Origin: Lepturacanthus savala
Taxonomy: Eukaryota > Chordata > Actinopteri > Scombriformes > Trichiuridae
Length of the DNA stretch: 64,000 bases
Reading direction: 5' to 3'
NCBI GenBank assembly: GCA_030544235.1
Contig: CM060481.1
Location: 19,317,892-19,381,891, forward strand
How positions within the stretch are numbered: position 1 is the first letter of the stretch; the number at the start of each line of letters is the position of its first letter. The translations under genes were made by a program, and so were the position numbers. The notes under the pieces are model-generated. The model was not told the DNA's origin. It searched no databases and saw only the letters and a program-made list of their open reading frames with translations. Below, one piece after another: positions 34,844 through 47,396 of the stretch.

Positions 34844-37378
34844 TCACACTGTGGTCGAGAGCAGTCTTCTTTTCTCGGGGTATGGAGGGGCTTTGCGGGG
34901 CTCCTTCACTTTCTCGGCGAGTTTGTGGTGCGGGTACGGCGGAGGCTTACGACCCCTCCGGCCCTGAGCCGCCGGCGGTTTCGCCGCGGCCTGAACAGGC
35001 CCCGCCGAGGATGCGCGCCGCTCTCTGTCGGCGTTGGACGCGGGTTGAGTTTCCGAGTCCGTGGGTGGGCGGCTGGCAGACGGAGGCTGCGTCACCGATG
35101 GACAGAGTGGGCCAGCAGATGGGTGGTCACTTTGTGGGGTCTGATGTGACCAGACTTTGGTATCTAGGATGACAGAAGGGCTAAGGGCAGGGGGTGGGTG
35201 AGGCTTTGGAGACAGAGGGGAGGGAGGGGAGACAGGGCTGACCCTGAAAGAGGAGCAGTGTCCAGGGGAGTGAGGCTGAGAACCAGGGGAGCTGGAGTGA
35301 TGGAGGTTTACTGTCAGAGGGGAAAGACCAGGGGTGGGAGGCCGGACAGGGAGGCTTCTTTGGGGAGACAAAGTAAGCTCATGAGAGGTGAGGTTGGGTT
35401 GAGGTTGGAGATTATTGGTGAACCGAAGAGTTCGAGTCCTCTCTAATGAAAACCCAGAGTTTACAGGGCACAGCAGCACATTCGGCGGAGAATGGCTCCT
35501 GGCACAATGATCTCGCCTGAGAGTACCAGAGGAGTGTGTGGTTCCTGGCTGGTCTTCGGGCTCTGAGGTCATCCGGTGGACGGTCACCTCGCTGGAGCTG
35601 GAGCCGGAGCTGCTGTTGCCTCCTCTAGTCCGCTGCTCCTCCTCGTTCAGATCAATGGATGAGGTTAGATGGTCGATCTGCTGCACCACCTGGAAAATAC
35701 ACACAATGATGGATAAATACAAACTAAATACAAATGAAAAATGGCATTTTACACATTACGATCAGTCAAATATAAGCAATAAATGCTGTGATGCATTGTG
35801 TTAGATAATTGCAGTGCAATTTTATATGTTTATTGTATTTTGCTATTTGTCTTTTAAATAAAGAGGAAACGAAATGAAAGGAAAGATGTTTGTTGGGTTT
35901 GACTCATTCTGGGGACAAAAAGTCAGACAAAAATCTGCTGTTTGAAAATGTATTTTTTTTTAAAAACCTTTAATAACCCAATCAATGGCCATGGTTAAAA
36001 CAGTTACAATTTCAACAACAAATACAGCAACAGATGATTTCAGATTATTTCTTTTATCCAAGCAACAGTCTAAAACCCAAAAGATAATCAACTTACAATT
36101 ATTTAAAAAAAAAAAAAATCTTTGTGAAATGAGAACCAGAGAAAGTTTGGCACATTTTGCTTAAATGGTCACTCTATTATGAAAATGTTTCATGGTGAAT
36201 AGTCAGTATAAATAAATTCTTCTTTTTATTAATTTAAAAAGTTTAAAGTGGAGACATCACGAATTGTGAAAAACTCAAGCAGAATTATTGAAAACTTGGG
36301 CAATCGGTCTCTCAAGTATTCATTTAGGATGATGAAACCACTATAATATGTTTAAATGTCACATGCTAATATAAAATGTTTACTTCAGTCCAAGGAGAAA
36401 ATGATTATATAGGAAACGTGTAAACTTATTAGACACTATACAACATACACACTTATTGAAATGAGTGAGGTTCGATTGGTGCATGCACAAACAAATGCAG
36501 CAGCACAAAGGCACAGTCAGATTGGTGGACACGCACGCGCACGCACGCACACACTTACAGTACGCAATGACAGAGGCTGGAAAAATTGGAGAAAATTACA
36601 CTGGGGAAAATGTTTGACCTATCTCTCCACCTGGCCTATGTGCTCGGATAAATCCTCGGCCCCTGCTGGAACAGATGAATTATTGTTTTGTTCAGTGTGT
36701 TCAACAACATCCTTGCTGATGTCAAAAGATGACCTGGTTTGTCTTTTTTTTTCTTTTTTTTTTTTTTTTTTTTTTTGCAGTATCTTTCCGGGGCGAGGCG
36801 TTTCCTATTACTTTGAAGTACAGCGTGTATATGCACATCAAGTGACTCTGGGCAGGTGCTGCTTGTTAATGTCAGGAATCAGAGGAGATAAAAGAAAAGA
36901 GGACCCTGTTTTTTTTTTTCTGCTGCTGCTGCTGCTCCCAGGAGTGTTTATTAAAAAACAATGTTTTATGACCCCCCTCAGGTCTTTATATAGTGTTGAT
37001 GAGTGTTTGCTGTGGAGCTCAGACGCTTCATTTAACGCTGGATGCTGCATGATTCACGTTCTGAGTCATGTGCGGCTCGTCTGTTGAAATGTCTTCGTGA
37101 AACATCTCTATCGTGTTCGAGTGTGAGATGTTTTTTTTTTTTTTTCCCTTTCCCCCCTGGGTGTATGAGAGAGAGCGTCTGAAAAAGATGCTGTGGTAAC
37201 TGTATTGTCTGTCTAGCGGATCACTCCAATCCATAACAGTGACTGATTATTAGATACCACGAGGGTTTGATGCTCATGCAACGGAATGATAAAGCAGAGC
37301 TTTGAAATAAATATGCAACTAAAGTCTTCTCTGGTGCCTTATCTTCCTTTGATCTGTCATCTCTGTTGTTAAAATGTG

Positions 37379-37477
<99 letters not shown>

Positions 37478-37603
37478 ATTTTTGTCTGGTCCCTTCCCTT
37501 CCTCCTTCCCCTCTATTATTGTAGCCCGTATGCTCTTTCATCAGTGTTATCACTGTCACACAAAACCTGTCACACTGTCATACCACCCCCCCCCCCCCCC
37601 CCT

Positions 37604-37655
<52 letters not shown>

Positions 37656-39497
37656 CCCACCCCCCATCTCCCTGCCAGGATGACGAGGTTACTCCTCGGG
37701 TTTAGCTCCGACCACGTAGATGCGGATCAAATGCCAGGAGGCGAGATTTACGTGTCACTTTTACTGGATGAGGAATACGAGACAGGAGCACTTAAGACGT
37801 AAATGTATTATGAAAAATGTCGGACGCTATCCAGCTGTGCCTGGAGCAGCCTCCGTCTGTGGGGAAGGAGAGAGAGAGAGAGAGCGGAGAGAGGAGGGAA
37901 AGACGGGAAAAGATGCAGAGAGAGGAGGAAGGCGACTCAGCAGCGTCTGGGAACGCATCAGGCCAATAAGGGAAAACTACTGTCTCATTCACCTTTCGTG
38001 AGAAAACGTATAGCCACGAATTGAGAAGGAAGCAGCTTAGAGAGTTGGTGAAACACTTTGCAGACTGTGGTAGATTCATGCAGCCCTGCTGCTGACTTTT
38101 TTTTTTTTTTTTTTTGAATGCATATTAAAATTCTGCTGAAGACATAGTCTGTACCGGTATCTGGAAGTGTGCAAACCCCTTGAGGTTTTTTAGCACGAGC
38201 ACAAACACTTTCTGCATAAGGAAACATGCCTGGGCGAGGATGCAGCAACTTCTTGTCCCTATTCTGAACTGATTTGTATTTTTTACTCTCAGTCCTGGAT
38301 AGAAATGTAGTAGGTGAATGGGTTGAAAACACACGAATCTGACTCTTATTGTCAGCTCATTGTCTCTTTAATTATAATTCTCAGAGATTTACCTCTTTCA
38401 TTTCCTGTTGAACGTCCCTCAGCGCCGCCAGGACCTGCTCCAGGTTTTGCACCACCCGTTTAATCTGGTTTCGAACCGCTCTTCTGTGGCAGCCCGCTTC
38501 CTTCTCCCGTGACCTCTCCCCGGCGTCCGTCGCCCTGTGCTGCGCCCACGTCCGGTTCTGACCCGGGACGAGCTCAGAGCTGGGTCTGGGCTTCCTGGGG
38601 CCTCGCGGGGTCGCGGTGCAGCCGGGGCCTCTCTGAGGGACCTCTGTGGAGAAGACGATGGCGTTGAGGGGCCCGTTGAACAGTTCCACAGGTGGATCCC
38701 TCAGTGCCGTCAGGTCTCTGTGGCTCTGAGAGCCCCCGCTGATGCTGCAGGAGCCTAAACCGTCCCGTCGCTCTCTTAATCCCCGAGCCTCTGAGCTCGC
38801 CCAACCGGATGAACGGAGGTCTCTCTGGCGAAGAGTGTGGCTGCGGTAGTCCCACGCCGTCCCCCCCCCTCCTGTCCTCCACACACGCCACAGCAGGCAC
38901 CTTATACTTCGGCTCCTCGGCTGGCACTGCAAGATCAGGAACCGGAGGGGGTCCCACCAGTGGCCCGTATTTCCTGACTGACGTGCTAGTGTCGTCACTG
39001 CTGCTGTGGTTCCTGACAGAGGTGTGGTTGTTCTGGGCAGAGGTGGAGACGTTGCCCTGCGGTCCATCTCCTTCCCCGGCGCTGATGGTCCGCACGTTGG
39101 GGTCCAGCTCAGGAGGAGACTGGCTCTGCCGGGCAGGACTGTCCCCCCTCCGCTTCCCCAGGCCTCCCGGCAGGATGTGGTGCCCCCTCAGCACCACGGG
39201 CAGCATCCTCGCCATCCCCACGCCGTTGCACCGGAGCTCGCCCTTCTTCGCCCTGTCCCTGCCCTGGATGGAGAACAGCCCGATCCCCTTGGCCCTCTCC
39301 AGTGGGGTCAGGCTGCTGCGTCGGACCTCCAGGTTGGATCTGTACGGCCCGTTGAGCCCCGGGTCACCGCCACCGCCCCCGCCGCCGTGGTGGTGGGGCT
39401 TCAGGCTGTTGCGTAGCCAGGGGATGAAGTGCGGGGCGTGAGGCTTGAAGCCTCTCTGCTCCCCAGGCGCCGGAGCCCTGCTGCTGTCAGAGAACAT
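34844..39497 (-). CDS. PRR16 (Largen)/INSYN1-like protein with long N-terminal extension; one-base frameshift in exon 1
   Basis: There are two coding exons, 39497-38393 and 35689-34844, joined in phase 0 (donor GAG|GTAAAT, acceptor TTTCCAG). Allowing for one surplus base in exon 1, the product is 649 aa. Residues 341-382 form a coiled coil across the splice joint: [16 protein letters not shown], then QQEMKE | [14 protein letters not shown]. This aligns with PRR16 (KEQIKIIVEDLELVL ... ELKE VVDQIDTLTSDL) and INSYN1, and as I recall PRR16 has its exon boundary at the same spot. Exon 2 is Pro/Ser-rich with a PPPY WW-ligand motif. It ends STTV, a class I PDZ ligand like PRR16's TTTTV. PRR16 promotes cell size and mitochondrial translation; INSYN1 acts at inhibitory synapses. 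Which role applies here is unknown. The 340-residue N-terminal part has no counterpart that I know in PRR16 (about 304 aa in total). The frame changes near 38781-38784, by assembly error or real lesion. Confidence 0.75.
37383..37474. repeat. (TA)n microsatellite, about 92 bp
   Basis: This is an uninterrupted alternating TA run of about 46 copies inside the intron of the PRR16/INSYN1-like gene. Such a perfect run can extrude a cruciform and is likely to vary in length between individuals. Confidence 0.95.
37576..37653. repeat. Poly-C plus (CA)n microsatellite
   Basis: A run of C (about 37586-37602) is followed by a CA run to about 37652. It lies in the same intron, 100 bp from the TA run. Confidence 0.9.
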
Positions 39498-39649
39498 GGT
39501 GATGGATGACGTCCAGCGGCGGCAGCAGCAGCAGCAGCAGCAGCAGCTTCACACAAACAAGGAACAGCAGAAGTGGAACAGGAGGACTCCCGAGACGCTG
39601 AGAGCTTCCTCCTCTTTTTCCACGAATCTCCTCCTGCCTTTGCCATCAA
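39401..39649 (-). other. Upstream ORF with poly-Ala tract overlapping the PRR16/INSYN1-like start
   Basis: On the minus strand an ATG at 39649-39647 opens an 82-codon frame (MMAKAGGDSWKKRRK...). It runs through a (CTG)n tract read as GCT, giving about 11 alanines. It crosses the main ATG (39497) in another frame and stops at 39401. If the 5' UTR extends this far, this upstream frame would compete with the main start. Translation is unproven. Confidence 0.35.
39522..39548. repeat. (CAG)n trinucleotide run in the 5' UTR of the PRR16/INSYN1-like gene
   Basis: This is about nine CAG units on the plus strand, CTG in the sense of the gene. They lie about 25-50 bases before the proposed start codon. 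Confidence 0.85.
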
Positions 39650-40001
39650 CGTGGACTCTGTCTGCTCTTCCTCGGCCGTCCTTCACCCCTTCCCTCTGTC
39701 TCTCTCCTACTACTGTTTCCGGAAAACTTTTATCTGCTTTCCCACCTTCTCTGGCTCTGATCCCACCCGCCCACTCCCCCTGCTCCCGTGGAAGCCTGTT
39801 TCTGATTTTATCGCCCCCCCCCCTCTCTATTAGGGCTTCTCCTCCCACTACTCTCTTTGTTGTAGTGCCCTTAAGCCCCTCACCCCCTCATCGGGCCGCT
39901 TCGGAGATGCTGAGGGCCTCTCTCTCTCTCTCTCTATCTCCGTCTTCTCCCTCTGCCTGCCTGCGTCTCACTGGCTCAGTAGCGGTGGAGGCTTCCCGTT
40001 C

Positions 40002-40033
<32 letters not shown>

Positions 40034-40430
40034 CCCCTGTGTCTCTCTCCCCCCGCACTGCGCTGCGCTGCCTTCCTATCCTCGCTCTTTCTTCCTCCCA
40101 CTCCCTCTCGCTGCTCTAACTCCGTTACTCTTGTTTCCCTCTTCTCTCTCTGCCCTCACATCTGAGAACCCCCTTTATCATCCTCTGTCATTGCAACTCT
40201 CTTTTCTTCTCCTCCTCCTCTCTCTCTCTCTCTCTCTCTTTCCGTCACTTTCTTTTTCTCCCCCCAACCTCTCCACTCCATCCCCGCCCCCTCCAAAACC
40301 CAGGAAGGAGAGCAGCTGAACTTCAATCAAGACGCCAGCATTTTTAATCCCCTGTTAGCCAATGTATACCCACGTGATCCCCCCCCCCCCCCCACCACCT
40401 CGCCTCCGTTCTCATCTGATTACTCCCTCC
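39650..40430 (-). promoter_or_regulatory. Pyrimidine-rich upstream region of the PRR16/INSYN1-like gene
   Basis: The plus strand is almost wholly C/T with several (TC)n runs (about 39921-39934, 40004-40033, 40219-40240) and a poly-C run near 40380-40394. In the direction of the gene this is a polypurine tract directly upstream of the first coding exon. It is a likely promoter or 5'-UTR region, and no TATA box is evident. Confidence 0.35.
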
Positions 40431-43400
40431 CCGGCTCAGACCTTCACAATTAAATGCTGCTTTAGGAAAAGCAGAGGGGGGTTTTTAAAGGAGTAGGAGA
40501 GGATGGCAGCGGAGGAATAACAGGGAGCCACATAATTGCGACCTACTAGATCAGAGATCAGCGGTTTGGACAACAAACTATGAAGCCGACCAGCTGCAAA
40601 CATCAGGCCTGCCCGTATGGCTCGGCCTCACCGTAACTGTCAGCAAACAGGCGTCACGTTGCATTGTTTTCCTGTTTTTTTTTTTTTTCCCCCCCAGCAT
40701 ATCAAACTTCCAGTTGTTCCAATTATGCAGAAACAGCTGCTATTTTCAGTTTTTTGTGTTCCGGATTCCAAAACGCCGCCTTGTCTGGATCAGATTTCTT
40801 GTGTTCTGACAAGTCCAAAGATGCCTCCTAGGTGTGTTTGTACACAACTGTGGCTTGATGGGTCCCTCTATTCTGTGGCAGTGTGTGGAATGAAGAGAAA
40901 AGAAAGAGAGAGACACACAAAGGCCCTGACAGTTTGCTGTCACTCAGCTGCAAGACCCTCAAAGCGTCTGTCATTCTGTTAGTCAGCATAGCAATCTGTT
41001 CCCCCGCTAGTGCCCTGTTAAAATACGACTTCATTCAGTGATATATACGAATCTGGGGGGGGGGGGGGGGGGGTGGGGGTAATCTGCATGCTAAGAAGAT
41101 TCCTGCCAACATGTGGACTGCTGTCAGTCAGTAATGATCACAAGTCTGGATAAAAAAAAAAAAGGAATAATGAGCAGATGTCAAAGAGCAGCCACTCTTA
41201 ATCCTTTAGAGTTTCTCTTTCCCCACGCCATACTGGCGTAGCCTGAATGTGCAAACAAGCGAAGCCTCTTTCTGTGTAAGAATGAGTTTATTTTCTGAAA
41301 ATGCAACTGCGATTGCATGTGTGCGCGCGTGTGCGTCCGCATATTCACGTTTGTTTTACATAATGAGGATTTTCAAACAGAGTTTCACTTTGAAATAACG
41401 GTTAGTCATTCAAGTTCTTTTGTGACGCTTGGAATCAGCAGTACTTCAAAGTGCTTTGCGCGGAAAATTAGCTCAGAAACACACATACACGAGAATAAAT
41501 TAAAGCTAAACCTAAAAAGGACATTGTTAAAAAGTTATTTGTAGTTATAATATTGAGGCGCTTTGAATGTTCGGGGGGAAATAAAAACCGACAGACGACG
41601 TTACAGAACATGTAAAGGCGACACATTTCAATAAGATGACTGATGTTTTCAAGAGGTAGTCGTTAACATGTGATGGATTACATTTAGACAAAATAACCTT
41701 CCCCGAACATGTTTCTGTGCGAGTGTGTGTGTGTGTGTGCGTGTTTGTGTGTATGTTAAGACCTTAAACGCAGGCCTCTTTAAAAGTCTCGCTTTTCCTC
41801 CAATCAGCCACCCACTTTGTGATCATAAATAACATGGCAGTGAAACTCATGATCGTTGCTCATTTTAAAGTCAATGTGGAATAATAAGCACCTGTCATGG
41901 CTGCTGTCCATTTAAGGCTGGCTGAGCAGCCTCTCCAGTACGGTTTGCCTTCGCTCCATCCATTATGTTTATGTGCTGAATGTTTATGTGAGTGATTGAA
42001 GGACGGGGGGGAAAAAATGACTAAAGAGCTCTAAAGAAAGAAATATTTACCTGCACTGTTTGCTGCAGCGTTTCTTACTTGCAAACTCACATTTGTAGTG
42101 ATGTAGTTTTGGGTTTGGGTGGCACAGCTGGAAGCAGGTGACCTCCTCGTGACCTTGTCCACCTCCTCCCGGAGCTCTCCTTCGCTTGTTCTGAACAAGG
42201 GCGACTGCCCATCGAGAAGCAGCAGAGCGTGTGTGTCGGGACACTTCAGCTGCACGTAGTTTTGCAGCTGCACGTGTGTGTGTGTGTTTGCTGAACTTTA
42301 CTGCCACTGCAGATTCAGTTTCCCGGTTGAGTTTCTTGGAGCAGAGACAGAAACAGAGAGAGAGAGAGAGAACACCTACAGAGGTCGGTGGGAAAAGATA
42401 GATGCAAAACCAACTCTCTGCTCTCTGAAGAAGGCAAAGACCCCGTGTCTGTCAGAATTTCATGTGCAAAAAAAAGGCTTTTAGTCACGGTGCGAATGCC
42501 TCTGGGCACTCGGGAACTTGCTATACCCACCTGGACGGCAGAAATGTCTCGTTGGGAAAGGGATTATACCTGTTCACATGCTTGTAATTGACTCTGCATT
42601 TGCACAATGTGAAAATGAGAAGTTTTCTGAGAACACAGTGTTCTTTTTTCTTTTCTTTTCCTTTTTTTTGCATATTAAATATGGAAGCGAGCAGATGCCA
42701 TCTTCCCCGAAGTGTCCAGCGTCGTGCTGCTTATAATCCTTCGCCACCGAGTTCTGTATGTGTGTGTGTGTGTGTGTGTACAGCAGTGTCTTTTCTGTCC
42801 TCTCATGTGTATTTTTGTGTTGTTTGCTGTCGGATTCCCCCTCCGACGTGCTTTTTTATCCTTGAACAACACGTCAGTCAGTGAGGTGTTCTCTCGAGGA
42901 CTGCAGGGAGGTAAGAAAAGAGAAAAAGAGAGAGAGAAAGAGAGAGAGAGGGGAGGGAAAAGAGAAATGTGGGGATACAGAGAAAGAATGAAAAAGAAGA
43001 CAGAGAAAGGGGAGGGAGAGAAAAAAAGAGTTTTGAAAGACTTTTCGCTTCCAAGCTGACTGTCGTAGCTGTGCTTGCCAGAGGGGAGAGCACCTTTAAG
43101 CATACGGGATGAGCAACCATGTGGAGGGACTACAAAAGCAAATACATAATAAGTGGCAGCTACACTACATGAGAAGTAGGTAAGTAGAAGGGCAGGGAAA
43201 ACAGCAAAGGCCTCATGTCAAAGGGGCTTCTCCTTTTATGCTCTGCAAACAGTAATAAGGTTTGGAAAAGTATGCAACAGATTGTGGTGTTGGACTCAGC
43301 GTGTGGATTTCCATAGTAAAGCAAATGTGGTGACTAAATCAAGATATGACCAAATGCTTTGCATGCTGTAAAGTTGTTTGGTGTCAATTATATGTGTCAC

Positions 43401-43479
43401 CATTTCAGTATCTGCTGCAGCATAAAACAATATATATATATATATAGCAGCTGATTTAGTTTGTATTGAATATAAATCT
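40431..43479. other. Intergenic, no gene seen
   Basis: This contains a poly-G run (about 41056-41074), GT microsatellites (about 41723-41740 and 42758-42779) and GA-rich blocks (42352-42370 and 42915-43030). Open frames here are low-complexity by-products of those runs. Confidence 0.5.
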
Positions 43480-43952
43480 GGTAACACTTTACTTGAATGG
43501 GGGTTCTTGAATGGGGGTTCATGAACTTTACTGGAAGTTTACTAGTTGCCTTTTGGTAAATCACGTCACTTTTGATTTAGTTGGCATTGTTTGACATGTC
43601 TTTGTTATGACAACTTCACATAAACCAAGACAAAATAACCATAAACATGACATAGACTGTCACACTTGGGAAAAAAAACTATTGAGCTTATGACATTAAA
43701 ATGAAAAGCACAACATTTAGGACACAATGGTCCTGTGACAGCTAATCAAACTGAAACATATATATATTAATTTGAGAGTGAGGTCTGCTATGTCATGTTC
43801 ATGACAGATTATTTTGTTTTGTGAGCTTTTCATCAAAAGTAATTTACCAAATGACACTTGACAATGGTCATAAGCATTCATTAATGTTCATGGCATGTAT
43901 CGTGTCATGATTATGACTGTCTTATGAAGCCCCGTTTAAATTAAGTGTTTCC
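43480..43952. mobile_element. MITE with GGTAACACTTTA-type inverted ends
   Basis: The left end is GGTAACACTTTACTTGAATG. The right end, CGTTTAAATTAAGTGTTTCC, reads GGAAACACTTAATTTAAACG on the other strand. The interior has ATGACA, TCATAAGCATTCATTAATGT and TCATGGCATG words typical of a widespread fish MITE. It is 473 bp with no coding frame. No target duplication was discerned. Confidence 0.7.
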
Positions 43953-45811
43953 TTAAGTCTATCACCGTATACATACCTGAATAAATGTGCATTACATTGT
44001 GTAGCACCCTGCTCAGTCCTGACTTTGATGACAGAAAATCTAGAAATATGACTCTAATGTTGACACAAAAGCACAGAGCATTGCCTGCTGTTTGAACACA
44101 ATGGCCTGCGGTTTGTTTTGTAGCACCACCCAGGAGTCAAACATTAGACTGTTGTGACCATATTGACAGCCGGCTGCACTTTTATGCCAAAACCAACTGC
44201 CCTTGCAGGACTGGACTATGAAAATCCAGGTTTGTCCTTCCTCCTATACGCTTGGCTGTGTGTACACAGCCAAGCATGGATTTTTAGTGTCTTTTTTGAT
44301 CCTAGAGGAAAGCGCGATGCTGCAATAGTTGTGCTCGCCTGTTTTAGTGCAGGTTAGGACTGTGGAAAGAGTAATAGGTCCCCTGCACACTTAATTTTTT
44401 TTCCTGAGTCTCCTTCTTAGGATGCTGGACAGCTCCTTTGTGCTCACTTCATTATGTCGACAATGATAATTAGACTCCACCAAAATGCATTAGAGCCCTC
44501 ATTCACAGCCACTGATAAAGTCATTTTGAATTTTTGAATAAAGTGATTGAGTGAGGCACACTCCGGAAACAAAGAAAGAAAAAAAATTAAAATCTCCCGA
44601 TTTTTTTGCTTGAACTATTAGACAAATACGCAGAACATGCTGAGATGAATCATGAAAGTTGATGTCAGGGTATTTTCGCTTGATTTGGGGCAAATTAAAA
44701 AGAGGAAGCTTGAGAGTGCATTCACCAAAGTTCAGATACTGACCATTAGAGGATTATTAGGCGCTTTCAAGTGCTGCAGAGAGGAGCCGCAGGGACACAT
44801 TAGACATTAACTGAATTCATACAGTGAGTGTTGCTTATGCTTCAAGTTTCCTGTTCCTATTCCTTCTATTTCCTGTTCTACCTTCCACTCGAGTCACGTG
44901 GGCCAGTAGGAAGTGGAAAAAAATGACCTCGACATGAATTGTTTGTGAGTCAGATGGGCTTGTGTTTATTTCCATTGCTTCCCAACAACGCTGGGAGCAG
45001 GAGGAAGGGATTTGGCCGACTAAATCCAGGTCAGAGAGTGAGATTACCCCCACCGATCTGGCCGGAAAATTCCAACATCCAACGCACTGATGAGAAGAGA
45101 CAAACAGAAGAAGAAAAAAAAAAAAAAGACAAGAAATTTATTCTCTTAAAAAAGTAAATTGTATTATATTTGACGTGTCTGGATACAATATAGAGACAAA
45201 AAAAAAACAATCAAATGTACACAGTGAAAAAAAAAATGTCACAATTCACAAGAGAAATAAAAATACAAGAAAGTATGCATCATTGAGAGGTTTAGTAAGA
45301 AGATCGGGGCTATTGCAAAGGTTTCTAATCTTTCCATCGTGGCGCTTTCTACTTAGTATGACATGGATTTTAAAGCCGAGGGAAAACCCTGAGATGTGAG
45401 GGGATTGGAGAAAATGGCATCTAAAAATAAATGAAAGTCAACTGCTTAAGCTATAAAAAGTATTTGCTTTTATAGGCTCCTAAAATAATGCAGCTGGAAC
45501 AAAACGAGAATATACTCAGGTGGATTTAACAAAAAGGACCGAAACCACGACAGCCACCACATTTGTCTTCATCATTATCAGGGTTATTAATAATCAAGTG
45601 CATACGGTTTTTCTGTAATGATTCACTGGCAAGGGAAAAAAAAAAAAGTACACACACAAAAAAAAAAAAACGCATTTTGAGAAACATCAGACTTTGTTTC
45701 TTTGGCAGAGCTGCGGTGGATGAAGTTAAAGTTTCAGCAATCCTATCTGGAAAAGCACAGCGCTTATTACACGGCTCAATTTCCAATTCTCTCACAGGCA
45801 CGCACACAAAC

Positions 45812-45844
<33 letters not shown>

Positions 45845-47396
45845 GTCACACAGAATACAAAATGAGGCCACAGCACAAAACAATCTCCCAGACAGGCTCA
45901 GTGATACAAAAACCACGGACAAAAAAAAAAAAAAAAGAAGAGACGGCTATTATGTGAGACGTGAGGGAAAGTATAGATACTATGCATATGCTTCTTTATA
46001 AAAGGAAGAAACAACAAACATCTTTCACTCCATTAAAAAGACAAACAGAGATGGTTATCTCCATTACTACAACAGGGCTGCTGTGTGGTGAGATGGAGTG
46101 GCTGCTTGACAGGCAGGCTTCAAGCCATTATACCACCCCAGAGCTGGAAGCTATAATTGCAGTGGGAGAGTACAATCAGGTACTGTGTGTGTCTCTGCTC
46201 TAATCTCTACACCCTGCCTGGCCTTTTTTACATAGACATGGAGCTGCAGCTTTCCCGTCCAGCCTTTCATCTGCCTGCTCAGGGGGAGTCTTTTTAGTTC
46301 GGATCTGTCATGATTTTCGAATCAGAGTTTTAGTGCTTTTTGGATACAACCTGAGGCAAGGGCGACAAATATGAAACGTCGGCTACATACCACTACGAGT
46401 TCGTCTCCCCCCTCTCTCGCTGTATTCCCTTATGATAAAATGCCAATGCACCTGGTTCCACGTCGTGTCACGCCCATGCTGCGATTACGATATTTATAGA
46501 CACAAAGTGGAAGTTTTTCTGCGTGTGCCGCCAGTAAAATACTTGAGTCAGCGCGCAGACAATGCACAGCACAGATTCCAACATGTTTATGGTCCCCTTG
46601 TGACCCAAATACTTCATCTTTGTTGTGGTGGCTATAAACCGGACTATTAAAAAGCAAAAATGGGTTTATAGGTGCCTTCTTAAACAAAATCCTGGCTTCT
46701 ACAAAGTGGAGTTCAGTGCATGATGGCGAGCTCTGTGTATGCAAACTAAGCAGGATTACTGCTGTGCTTCACATGGTTTCAATATTGCAGGAAAGTACAG
46801 TACAGCGCTTGTTCAGGGTTGAGTGCAATACCACTTTAACAAAAAAAAAACAAAAAAAAACTTAAAACAAAAAAAAAAATACTTCTTTATGTCCTTGGGT
46901 ATCAAGAATATATAGTAATTCACTCTCCTAAAACCAAGTTTGTCCATCAAAGGAGCCTTACAGAGATATAACTGAAGGCCTGTGCCTGGATTCATGTCTT
47001 TTTCACTAAGTAAGTATGGGAGCAAGCGTTATGCCCTTGGAATTAAGATAAACTTTTTTTTTTTTTTTTCCCAAGGTACAACTGTCAAGGCTCCTACCTC
47101 TAAATATATGGATAAGAGCATGGAGTTTTACATTCATTTAAAGGCATCTGCTGGGTTTTCGTTTGCTGTGAAATAACCTCAGTAGAAAACTTGGAGAAGA
47201 AACTTTGGACGAACTAGCCAAGAGATTTTCAGTGTTACAGTAATGTTTGGAAGGCACACGCAAACACAAACCAACAGGTGGAAAAAACCCTACAATGTTC
47301 ATGATTGTCACCTAAAAAAACAAAAAACAGACATCCGGTAAAATGATATGAGGGGTGCCTAGAGGTAAAGGTGCCCGATGACGAGGCCATCGGAGG
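43953..47396 (-). other. tnfaip8l1: 3' flank and probable 3' UTR of tnfaip8l1
   Basis: On the minus strand AATAAA at 45137-45142 is a candidate poly(A) signal, which would give a 3' UTR of about 2.3 kb. The region has several A-rich runs and a CA microsatellite (about 45805-45845). No other gene is seen. Confidence 0.35.

Larger units (their letters stand above)
35690..38392 (-). other. Intron of the PRR16/INSYN1-like gene
   Basis: This 2.7-kb intron is bounded by GT (38392-38391) and AG (35691-35690) on the minus strand. It contains long microsatellites (TA, CA, poly-T, GA) and no further exon that I can see. Confidence 0.65.

Noticed and set aside
36461..37087. 208-codon forward open frame in the intron of the PRR16/INSYN1-like gene
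   Set aside because: It depends on long poly-T runs read as Phe and lies antisense in an intron with no recognisable protein features.
38809..39441. 210-codon forward open frame
   Set aside because: It is the exact antisense of the GC-rich first exon of the PRR16/INSYN1-like gene; its composition follows the complement of that exon.
34844..39497. INSYN2 (FAM196) identity for the reverse-strand gene
   Set aside because: The coiled-coil, the splice position and the TTV C-terminus match PRR16/INSYN1, whereas the INSYN2A C-terminus that I remember is different.
39445..40119. 224-codon forward open frame
   Set aside because: It is almost entirely Ser/Leu/Pro from TC-repeat DNA, a low-complexity artefact.
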